A stretch of 61,467 nt of DNA, taken from positions 1 through 61,467 of the forward strand of contig RCAB01000390.1 in assembly GCA_003640385.1 (NCBI GenBank), written 5' to 3'. The DNA is from Setaria digitata (taxonomy: Eukaryota; Nematoda; Chromadorea; Rhabditida; Setariidae). This document shows, piece by piece, positions 39,107-55,458 of this stretch. The notes under the pieces are model-generated. The model searched no databases, was not told the origin of the DNA, and worked only from the letters and a program-made list of their open reading frames with translations. A program made the translations under genes and the position numbers. How positions within the stretch are numbered: the stretch's first letter is position 1; every line of letters begins with the position of its first letter.

Positions 39107-40686
39107 TTTTTTTTTTGGTGAAGTCTTGGAACAAATCACTGAAACCAATAATGAGGTAAGGGTGTTGTGGTGATGCGTGGGTTATTTTTATATTACTTGT
39201 CTGTAGTAGTATTTTTCATTGTCTTTTGCTATCATTAACCTTTAACCCTTAATCATTCTCGGCATGTTCTTGACTCATGCTCAACTTGCAGTTATATTAT
39301 ATCTACTGGCAAATGTTTTTTTATCGCATGCCGTTTCTTTGTCTGGATAATTCGTTGTAGGAAGTTTGCAGCAGCATATCGCTGAATGCTTGATATATTA
39401 TTTACCCATCTATTTTTGTTACTTTGTTACCCTGGTAGATGTCTGATTGGTTTTCATTAAAAAATCTCTTTAGGGTGTGATTTGCTTGATGCTTTTTTTT
39501 TATGATTGTGGAGTACATCACCGCTATCTCCCCAAGGTGTTGTTTGGCAATTTTCAAATCTCTCAGAATGTTTTATCATGAGATAATTGATCCTCTTTTA
39601 GTCCTTGATTTTTAAAGTTATTAGAAATGTTAGAATGTGCCTAAAAGCCGTTTCAAAATATTGAAAAATCTTTTGCGAAATCTTCTGTATGTCCCAGTCG
39701 AATACTTTTTCTGTAGGAGAAAAAAAATGCTGATTTAGATTTCTAGAAACTCAGAAGTGAGCTGTACTTTGATGCGATAAGAGGGAATTTGAGAAATTTC
39801 TCTCCCTTTCGAAATAGGCTTTTGTTTCCTAAATCAATTATTTTAACCTACCGATTTCTGCTGAAATCGGTTTTTTTTTTTTTTTTTTTGCTGAAGTTGA
39901 GGAGGTTTAGTTATTTTGAAAATCCCATATAGCTTACTTTAATTTTATAAAAAGTTATATATGTCGGCATAATTCAGCTTACAACCTTGGCTTGAACGAG
40001 CAAATGAAACCAGAAATATGATTGACGTAGAGGAAATGTTCTAACTTTCCTTTTATTAATGTTTATTTTTCGTTGGTTGAGCTGAAGATGAACATTATGC
40101 TTCTAAATCACTGGAAATTTACTCATTTTACAGAATATTTCCATGGATTGAGCATCAGATTTAAACCTCATCATTATTTTCTTTTCCTTAATTTTCTTCT
40201 GCTGGCACTTTAAGTTTAAATATGAAATGTTTAATTGATCTTGATGAATTCTCTATATATTTCTTTGCATCGACATAAAATTAAAATTTATTTTAATTCC
40301 CATTGATAATGAATTAAATAACATTATGGGTTAAATTTTATCACCAGATATAGTTATGAGCATTTGTTAGATCCATCCAAAACGCTAATTTTAAATAAGT
40401 GATTCCTAAATTTCTATTGGTTTTTGTCGAATATTTAACAGAATTGCGTATGTCTAACTTAAATCTCTTTATAGATTAAGCACTTTTGTTGGGGCGATAA
40501 GTTTATAAGTTTGAGTAGCTTCTCGAGTTCCCTTCCAATGTTTTTATTTCGTGATTCATGCAACATTTTGCAAAATTTTTAATGGAACAATGTTTTCACG
40601 TCAGTTACCTGTTTAAGCAAATGAGTAATTAGTTGTGACGTCACTTTTTAGGCAGTGCATTAGCGGGGCACATTCGACCACGGAAG

Positions 40687-46231
<5,545 letters not shown>

Positions 46232-48531
46232 ACGAATTTATGGTAACAGTTGGGAGAATTGAAACTGAATCTTTGGTCTCGTGCAGCCATTCACTTCAAC
46301 AATGTTGCATACAGTTGCGGAGAGTACGAAAAATGTATATTTATCTTGATTAACCTCACAAAAAAATCAGCGAATTCCCGAAAAATTAGTTTTAAACTGA
46401 TTATGCATGCAACCAAAATCGTTGCTTCTCATATCCCAAACTATCTTCTACAAACGTAGTTTGTTTTCTTGGATGAGGAAATTTACTACCTTCTCAATCC
46501 CTAGTAAGCTCTATGGGTTTTAGAAAAATTCATTTTCCTGAAATAACCAGTGGAGTTTTGTTGAACTAAATGAGTATGGTTTCTTTTTTTTCTTCATCAT
46601 ATATGGGATATAATATGTGGGTTTTTATGGCCTTCTATTTTCTTAATATGTTGCATATTAATTTTTATTGTTTTTCAAAATAGTTTTATTAAAATATGTT
46701 TCCACAGCACAGTGATATTAATTTATTTTCGTTTATTTTATTAGATTGGAACAATTTAGTTTATCGGGTTTGGACAAATTTTCTTAAAAATTCGGGATTT
46801 GGTGATAAAACATGGGGATGAAAACTTTCGGAAGATATCGGGCTTCTCATGAGCTGTCTTCTGAGACAAAAGATTTGTTCCAGTCTAGAAAAAGAATAGG
46901 GAGTGAACGGATTTCCAAGAAGAATATTTATCCTATAATTGCACAATGAAGAATACATAATTCTATATTAAATATGACTTGATTTGTTATAAGGAATTTC
47001 TTTTCTGTTTTGTTCGAGGCAAATATTTCAGACTTGAACTGCATATGTTCACTTTGTCCTGTATCTTTTTCTCCTTTTTTTTTTTGCTTTTTCACTAAAT
47101 GCATTATTCATTATCCATGGGTTGTTGATATTATCACGGAGTAATACGTGTTCTGGATAGCAGTGAACTGGTCAACAGTAGCTACTTTAAGAATAGTGAT
47201 TTTATAATGTTTTTGAAGGGCTTGATGATTTATCCTTTTTGAATCAAAAACAAATCTTTTTACTGTTCATTTACTACATTTTAATTTTAGTGTCTCAACG
47301 ATTTCCTTTTTTCTCTGCCGGTATTTTCATATATAATCAGTGCAGTAATTTATGTGTAATAAGCAAAATATGTGATACATGAACAATTGATTCGTTGTTA
47401 CACTTCTGATTCACACACATAATAATTTGTCAGTGAACTAACCAGCTTGTAATTTGTCTCGGCGAATGCAATAGTGGACAAAAGATATTCGAGCTCTACT
47501 TTAAGTAACTGGTTCAAATAGAATTGTTGCCACTCAGTGGCTTGAGTAATTATTTGCTAGCAACGTCAGGTTTATTTAAGGCGCTTCGTAGAAAGGGAAG
47601 ACCTCAGAAGAGATTGCAAGAAGTAAGGTGTAGATTGAAGGGTCGCTTACCTCATTTCGCATTCGCACTTTGTATTGTTGTCGTGTTTCGAGAACAGAAT
47701 TTGTGTGGAGAACTGATGTGAACCTGTCAGCATGAATGCTTGGGTAATTTAATCTGACAAATTTTCTGGAATCTTGATTTTCAATTGGGAAGAGGAAAAG
47801 GTTTAGATGAAATAAAACTTGTTTTCATTGGTCAAAAGTGCAAGGGAAGAAATGGCTAGGGAATTTTTGGTTGAACGAAGTTATTGAATTTGGAAATTGT
47901 GGAAAAGGTGGTAGTAGATTATGAGGTGGGAAAGGTGTAGGAAAAGTAAATTGCAATTAATGATTGGTTGATTCTGCTCAAATATAACGTCTAAATCAAT
48001 AGTTGCCGAATTTAGTTGTTATTTTTTATACTGCAGTGATCACTGTTTGATCGTTTTTTTTAGGTCTTTTTTTATTTATTGTATTGCAATGATGAGGAGG
48101 ATTCTATTCCAACACGGAAACGGGCAACAGCACTATTTACATCTATCAACATTTTAATTACTAGTTTCTTTTTGACTTACGGCAATTAAAATAGGAGGGT
48201 GGAATATATTGAATTATTATAATTTCCAGCCTGATCATGTACAAATTAATTTCAAAAACGAATTTACTCCGAAATTGAAGGAAAAACCTATTTATATGCA
48301 TGGATGAATGTTTCGAAAGACTTACATGGACACTAAATTATAATTTTCCTATTGCTAACAGCTTGAGTAGGAGAATTGAAAAAAATCTAAAAAGGAGATT
48401 CCGGTCCAATTGGCACGGCTTTTGAATTAACTAATTTCGAACTGCGATATGATTAGCCTAAATGAAATTATAATCTCAACTTCATTTTAGATAACAATTG
48501 TTCTCAATTCTTTCTCAGTGCACGATTTCAA
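46232..48531. other. Intergenic, rme-1 3' end to innexin exon 1a
   Basis: 2.3 kb of AT-rich DNA with no recognisable gene. A 65-codon frame at 47524 shows no family features. A CTTTCTCAG acceptor (AG at 48516-48517) lies 14 bases before the innexin exon 1a start codon, so the region probably includes its promoter. Confidence 0.6.
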
Positions 48532-48726
48532 ATGTCAATTGAAGCACTGCTAAAATCGTTGAAAATTATTCCCAACAATTACGGGGACGATAACAGCGAT
48601 CGTTTGCATTACTTTCTAACAACAAATTTGCTGATAGCGGCAAGTACAATAACTGCATGGAAAGTGTTCGAAGGACGACCGATGGAATGTATGTCACCAA
48701 CAAGTTTCCCCAATTCATGGGCTACG
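48532..48726 (+). CDS. Innexin N-terminal exon (exon 1a), isolated
   Basis: Encodes 65 residues with the innexin N-terminus: SDRLHY, a hydrophobic TM1 segment (TTNLLIAASTITAWKVF), GRPMECM with the first extracellular-loop Cys at 53, and FPNSWAT before a GTTAGT donor in phase 0. It aligns without gaps to the first exon of the innexin gene at 52434, which has the same length and donor phase; 27 of 65 residues are identical by hand count. A trans-splice acceptor lies 14 bases before the ATG. I found no second innexin exon (with the YCW motif) between 48727 and 52433. It may be an alternative first exon spliced to 52990, or a remnant of a lost tandem innexin. The intact frame, start and donor favour the former. 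Confidence 0.8.
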
Positions 48727-51700
48727 GTTAGTCTATCCTTTTTTTTTTTTTTGAAGGTATATTTGGGATTTCTTGTCTAATTAGTGTGGAAAATGTATTA
48801 CCTGTGGAACTAGATGAGTCATTTAATAGATTATCGGCTAATTTTTGTTTAGCCTTGTAAAAAGCATATTAATTACTGGCTGACTTCCACTAATTAATGC
48901 AATGGATTACACGATATGGACAGTGATTGCTTACCTCAAACTATTCTTGAATGCTTTCTCTTATCTAAACAGACTTCATTTATTGTCTGAAGAGTGAGAA
49001 TCAATAAATTCCTATCAGTTATCTATTAGGATTATACGTAAAATAGTTCACCATGAGCAGTTACTAACACGAACTGACTGTACGGTGCCGTGCGTCCGAT
49101 TAGGGTTTGAGAAGAGCTGATTGATTATAAGGTTGGTTGTGGAAAGTTCGAACATAATACTGGAAACAAGGTAGTCATTGCGATCCACTCTACAAGTGCA
49201 TCTCACGGTCTAAATGCCTAACCGAATTTCTTTGCTGTCAGGTAGATTGGCTTTTCTGATATCAATTTACATTCGTTTCGCTTTCTTTCACATTGCATCT
49301 GCGATTCCTTCATTTTGTTACTGTCCCAACCTTTTCCCGAAATTTCTTGGATATTTAGCGAGTGCTTTCTATGCTCTTTGCTCGTCTTTCATGGAGTCAT
49401 GTTCCAAGTTGAAAGTTTAAAATAAACTTACCTACGAAATATTGAAGTGCTACCTAATCTTATAAACAGTGGTGGTTTTAGACAATGCAGGCAATGATGA
49501 TAGATTGATAAATGACGGGAAGGTTAAAGCAAGTTATCTTTCTCAATCGAAGAACTAATTTTTCCTCCGTTCCATAAAGATATTTAAAATTATAAAAACA
49601 CTGGTCGTCTGAAGCAGTTTGATTTGACAAATTTATATCTTTTAAAGAGAGTGGGAAGTGAAGTATTTGTTATGGTAAGATTAGGAGGTAATAGTGTCAG
49701 CGATATATCAAATTGTTTCGAAAAAGATAAGCCTTTTAGATAGATAGAGTGAAATGGACTTTCACAAGATGGAAAAGTGCGTTAAAAAATGTATAAAATT
49801 GAACTGAACAGAAAAGATTGGAATATGTACGATAGAATGATATGATACAGAATGGAATTGAACTGGATTGAATCGAACTGAGCAGAATAGAATAACTTAA
49901 ATGCATTACACCATTTTATCTTTCTGTTTCTTGTTTGCTTCACTTTCACTCATCAGAACGAACAGCAATCAGTCTCGTCCAAACAGCTATCAGAACATTA
50001 TCTGCAAGGAAGTGTTCTGTCTTAAAATCACCAATCCCCTATCTCTTTCTCTATAGTTCGGAATCACTGGAAGTGTGCTATCCGATTCAGTTACACTGTC
50101 CGGTCGATTTCTGGAAGCCAGGATGGATTCCTTTATTGTACTTTTTGCTTAGATTAACAGTGGAATTCGTATTATTCGTTCCTTGCCGATAGGCTATGCG
50201 TGACGTAATCTCATTCCTATTTACTTAATTCTGATTTACTTATTTAATTTGAGAAATAAAATACTCAGGGATGGTTTACTTTGCTGTCCTGCTACTAATC
50301 ATCTAAGTTTGTTTACTTTCTTAATTTTGGTTCGCAAATTTAAAATAGCTGCAAATTTTGAAATTTTCAATTCGATGATAAAAGTTCTGTCTTAACTGTT
50401 CAGAGAATTTCTTTGGTTCACATTTTGTCCTTTCTCACTGTTATCTCACCGTCTTTTTTCAACTTTTGAATTGCTTCTTCACATGAATGATTACACATTG
50501 TTAAGAAGACGCCAACGTTCATCCGTGCATTGCTTTTAACCCGTTCCACCCTATCTTATTACTAACACTTTTAATATATTTTTTAAATTTCTATTCTCTT
50601 TTTGATTTCCGTTATTTTCTTCTGGAAATTTAATTTATTTTTTAATTTTTCAAATTCAGTGTGTCATGCAGATAAGTTTTTTGTGATTTTCCTCAATTAC
50701 TGAAGATAATAGTGGTGACAATAGTGATGAAGATGGTGGTAATAATGATGACAGCTGCGATGCAATGATGATATGCTGATAGTGGTAGTAGTGGCATCAG
50801 TTTGAAAATTGTTTATGTCATATGCAGTGAATGAAAAGACTTACATTTGAAAAACACAATTGAGAAAACAAAACACAAAAGCAAGACATCTTAGTGCTTT
50901 AAACGTTATGATTCAGAAAAACTTTCTGAAAAGTTCAGACAGATAGAACAATATGCATTATCTGAATTATTGTATGGTCATCATAGTACCAGTACTAGGT
51001 TTTCGTTTTTCGTTGTCTATCTAATTAATAATTACTAAATAATAATAATTCAAATTTCAGCTTGTGAAGAGCCAAAGAAAAGGTTTGCTTAGAGTACTAG
51101 ATTAACCGAGGACCGTGCTTTCTTTTGCTTGGTAGATTTTAATAAATGTAAATTTTTTCTTTTCTAAATAATAAAAAATTGATGAGATCATTAGTTGATT
51201 TAAACCAATTGAGTTTAGTGGTATGGTAACGCTTCGCACTCAGCAGAAAGAAAAAAAACTGATTTCTGAAGAGAATTTTTCACACTGCAATAATTTCGTA
51301 ATAATTTTGTGCTCTGACATTAACAGCAAAAAACACATGGAAATAATATCTCTGATAGTCCTAATGGTATATTCAGGGGGAAAATTCAATCATCCCCATA
51401 AAGTTCAATTTTTCTTTCCCATTTCGAACTTTAAGATTAATCTAAGCAAGAAAAAATATTCTGGATCGAAGAAAAGAAAATCGTTTTCTGATCTTATTCG
51501 AAGGAAGGAAGGAATGTTATCAGCATATGAGTAGAATTTAGAAATCTTCATCCAACATTCCAATGTCACAGACTCAATCTTCAGAAATGAACAGTTCCGG
51601 TTTTTGATTCACGTACAGATCACGCTCCTTCTCCTTGTATATTTCTGACCGTTCCTGTTATTTCTCAATATTGATAAGGCTTGTTATCTGCCACCAGTGA

Positions 51701-52433
51701 ACAAAAGTGTTATCCAATGGATTCAACATTCGTATGACGGATGGTGAAATCTGCAACTGTCAGATTGTTGAAGTTTTGTTCCCTCTATTTTTAACTTCAA
51801 TGTCTTATATAATAACTAACTGAATTGGACTGATGTTTACATTTCATGTTCTATGGAAGGTAATCGAATTTTTCCTGCCTTATTGATCATTTCAATCAAT
51901 TCTTTAATGTCGTCAAATTCACTTATTGTCAACTGAACTAGTATTTTGGTGAAAATAGTTTCGATGACGGAATTAACTCTGAATATTATTATTTATATAT
52001 TAGTTGATCTACTAATTAACATTCATGAAAAGTTCCCATATACAAAGTCGATTGATTTCTTTATTTCGAATATTTTCTTTTTTTCAGAGTTTTGCTACCA
52101 CTTCTTCGCTTTTGTAGTAATTTCTTCAATTTTGATAAATTTTCTTGCCTTATCGCTGACAATTATTGAAAATGAAACGAAAAAAAGATAATATGGAAAA
52201 TGTCTAAAAATTATCAGTGGTACACTTTAATTTGTTCTTAGGATTAGCTAATCATTTTCCTCATTTTTCCTCATTTATTCATCATTATAAGGAAATGTTG
52301 AATTAATTTCATTCGGTATGAAAATCTTTAGTTTAAATTCGTCATTAAAATGCGGACTATTTTTTGTTTGAAAGGTTAAAACTCAAGTTCTCGAAAAATA
52401 ACGCTTTACTCTATAAGCAGTATAGAAAGTAAA
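48727..52433. other. Stretch between the two innexin first exons
   Basis: 3.7 kb without a supported exon. If exon 1a splices to the downstream gene, this is intron plus the promoter of exon 1b. It contains a degenerate run of GAATGGAATTGAACTG-like words (about 49795-49900), a GAT/GGT-rich patch (about 50710-50800), and a 103-codon frame at 51223 with no family features. Confidence 0.5.
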
Positions 52434-55400
52434 ATGATGATCGAGTCACTCATTTCGATGGTTCGGTATTTATCACCAAAAGAAGATGATGATGCCACCG
52501 ATCGGTTGCATTATCTCTACAGTAGCAATATTCTACTTGCATTTGCTGTACTGATAAGTTTTAAACAATTTGGTGGTCGACCACTGGAATGCATGTTTCC
52601 TAGCAAATTTCCAGGATCATGGGAACAAGTGCATCTATTTGACTTTTTTTTTTTTTTATGAACCTTAGAAAAAATTATTTTAAAATTAACAATTTTGTTG
52701 TTAGTGGGTAAGTAAGAAAGAGAAATTGGGGTAAAAATTATTAATTAGATTAGAAGCAGTCGATTGGAATGTATGTTTGAACGAGGAAAAATTGAAGGGT
52801 ATGAGCATTTCCTGATGAATTCTATTTATTTCAACCAAAAATTTCATTAATCTATCAAATTTGTCCATTTGCTCTAATTTATAATTTTTTTTTTTGATAT
52901 GAAAAAAGTAGGAAGAAGAAAATATCTTTTTTTTTTTTGATACTTTAATGAACTCAAAAATTGATTTTATTTTCATATTCTTAATTTAGTATGCAGAAAA
53001 CTACTGTTGGTCACGTGATACGTATTACGTACAACCGGATATACATGTGGCAACACTTAAACAGGAGGAAAGGTACACACCCGAACGACAACTGTCGTAC
53101 TATAAATGGGTGCCATTCTTTCTACTGCTACAGGCCGCCTGTTTCCGAATACCGAGTGTATTCTGGAATTATCTGTCCTTTAGTTCCGGTAAATATTGCT
53201 GTTTTTTAGGTTGTGAAACTAAATAATTATTTATTTTATGCAATAATTAGTCATACAATTACTGTTTTTTTCTTTCTTTTTTTTTCAAGGAAAAGTAATT
53301 TCTCCCCTATTCAATAATACGGCATGTGTCAATGATCTTCAGGAATACGAATCCATGAAATAGTTGAAAAGGCAATGGATCCATCTAATTTGGATGAAAG
53401 TACGAGAAATCGAAATATTGAAACTTTGACGCGACATATGCAAAATGCTTTGAAATTTCATCGAAGAATATTGAAGTCTTGTTTATTTCATCGAAAAATA
53501 TTGAAGTCTTTAAGCATTTAGCCATTTCTAATGTGACTTGCATAATTTTGTTTCTGATTAATTCTTTATTTAAACGAAAATGGCAAATATTTACTTATAG
53601 GCGCAAAATTGAAGTTCATAAACAATTGAAATTCTTAAATGTTCGTTATACGGCATTTTTCATTTCACTGATGTATTTGGTTACCAAATCGTTATATCTT
53701 CTCAATGCTTTTTTGCAGCTCTTTATTCTCAACAAGTAAAATTTTTATATATATATATATATAAAGAAAATTATATATATATAATTTTTTTTTTTTATTG
53801 AGAAGTAGTATTTTGACTAAACCGATATGTCGTCAGATGAGACTTGTAGTAAGTAAAATTAGATACAGTTAATCATTGTGATGTATTTCAAATTTGACTT
53901 CCAAAATTTATCGCTGCTTTCTTCTAATTTCTACCATCGAGAATTCGTCTTCTTTGAGAATGAGTCTGGTCAGTTTTATAAATTCTCAAAGTAGTTTTGA
54001 ATCTGAATTTGAGGTTTTTGCGAACGGGTGAAAATAGTTGGTATGGCTTCGACGTAATTAGAGACATCATAAATGGCACTGAATGGACTACATCCGGCTA
54101 TTTTCCGCGTGTTTCAGTGTGTGATTTCACGGTAGTTATATATGCATTATAGAAAACTGATAAGGAATGATTAACAAATCATTTAATCTATGTTCTTTTT
54201 CTCCTTGCATAATTTAATTTTGCAAGAAAAGAGAATGAAGTGCAAAATATTCCTGGAAATTAAAAATGAACTTGAAAAGTCACAGGTTCGACAAGTGGGT
54301 AACATCCAACGATATTCGGTACAATGTGTTTTGGTTATTAATATGTTTAACGAAAAAATATTTGTTTTTCTTTGGTTCTGGTATTTGTTTCTCGTACTTT
54401 GTACCATTTTATCATTTATTTATTGGTTTATCGTTCTTACTTGCCCCTGTTTTGGTCGCTGGTTCATTTCACAAAGTTTGGAATTGTCCGAGATGAAGTT
54501 TGACCCTGACAGTAAGTTCAGCTGATTTATTGGTTTATCGTTCTTACTTATATATATATATATATATAAAACAAATATATATATATATATTTGTTTTTCT
54601 TTGGTTCTGGTATTTGTTTCTTTTCTTTTTTTTTCTATATATGTATATATTGCTTGAATTTCATTGACGCTTTAAATTATTTTAATTTTTATTGGGACTA
54701 AAGAAAAAAGACAAGATGTATTGTAAGCTGCGGGATCATAGAACTGTGGAAAAGATGAGTCTGTCATCAGTGGATTAGATAATTTTGATAAATTAGCATC
54801 GAATTAATTAAGGTCAAAGAAAATTTAGCCAAAGCAAAGGAAGTTGATCGATTTGTGAGAAGTTACTTACGGTGCGATGGTTTATTTGTGTTAAGAATGG
54901 TTGAGATTCATGCTGGCGTGTTATTTGGCAACGATTTGATACTTTCTCTTTGGAATGCTTTTTATGAAGTTGAAGAAAAGGTACTATTTTTCTTCATTTT
55001 TGCATTTTTTTATTTCAAATTTTTCCATTTTCTTCAAGGTATTTGAATTTCTTCATTTTTCATTTTCTTCCGATCGCATTGCTTTTGCAGGCGAAAATTC
55101 CGCAATTGTAAAAATTTTGTTTTATAAAATTCTAACGATCCATCAATCATGTGGTTGAGCGAAGAATTACAGAGATTCCGTTGTTTCTAAGTAGTTTTAA
55201 GATGAGAACAAGAAATGATCAAGGAAGTTTTCTTTTATCCTTTAGCTCTCTGAAAGTCGTGGATCAATCGATGATTATAAGGAAAACGCGAGTAATTTGC
55301 TTCGAGCCGATATCTCACCGGACGATAGTATCGTAAAAGAGAATTTTGTCCGTTTGCGGAAATCAACCAAAGAGCTCAAAATTGATAGTGAACCGAACAC

Positions 55401-55458
55401 TGTGCTCCTGCCATTGATACCGGAAAGTCCACAAAGCGAAAAAGTTGAAGATGTATGA
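52434..55458 (+). CDS. Innexin gap-junction channel subunit
   Basis: Four-span membrane protein that forms gap junctions in invertebrates. Eight exons join in phase: 52434-52628, 52990-53188, 53343-53475, 53601-53735, 54014-54131, 54286-54511, 54829-54980 and 55246-55458 (TGA), giving 456 residues. Landmarks: ECM (Cys53) and NYCW (Cys71) in extracellular loop 1; the innexin signature YYKWVPF at 102-108; a second span ending in FWNYLSF; GENSWYGFDVIRD and VCDFT; QCVLVINMFNEKIF before TM4; and a C-terminal domain with DGLFVLRM. The acceptor of exon 7 is the least certain; AAATTTAG fits phase and consensus best. Exon 3 has two possible donors 30 bases apart. Overall it resembles the INX-10/INX-11 group of worm innexins, but I would not assign an ortholog. 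Exon 1a at 48532 may be an alternative start. Confidence 0.92.
53455..53510 (+). repeat. 26-base tandem copy at the innexin exon 3 donor
   Basis: Positions 53455-53480 and 53485-53510 match except for one base (CGAAGAAT against CGAAAAAT), with a 30-base period. Both copies contain the same AA/GTCTT donor, so both cuts keep frame. Using the downstream donor adds ten residues, including CLFHRKI. Confidence 0.85.
54358..54621 (+). repeat. Innexin exon 6 fragments repeated in swapped order around a TA tract
   Basis: Segment A (54358-54392) and segment B (54418-54442) lie in exon 6. The following intron contains B again (54525-54549), then a (TA)n tract, then A again (54587-54621). The order is thus A-B in the exon and B-TA-A in the intron, with exact matches by eye over 25 and 35 bases. 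Confidence 0.85.

Larger units (their letters stand above)
30833..40686. other. Gene-poor stretch upstream of rme-1
   Basis: Almost 10 kb of AT-rich DNA without a recognisable gene. It holds two N-joined duplications (32749-33006 and 37736-37912), an isolated 64-codon frame at 33701, and a less AT-rich block at 38498-39106. The rme-1 promoter should be at its right end; a probable trans-splice acceptor (CACTTTTTAG, AG at 40650-40651) precedes the rme-1 ATG. Confidence 0.55.

Noticed and set aside
51183..51205. Bantam-like word TGAGATCATTAGTTG, possible microRNA
   Set aside because: Similarity is limited to the seed and no complementary arm lies within about 80 bases on either side.
51223..51534. 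103-codon forward open frame upstream of innexin exon 1b
   Set aside because: Lys/Phe/Ile-rich composition typical of AT-rich noncoding DNA; no domain, and it is not in phase with the innexin exons.
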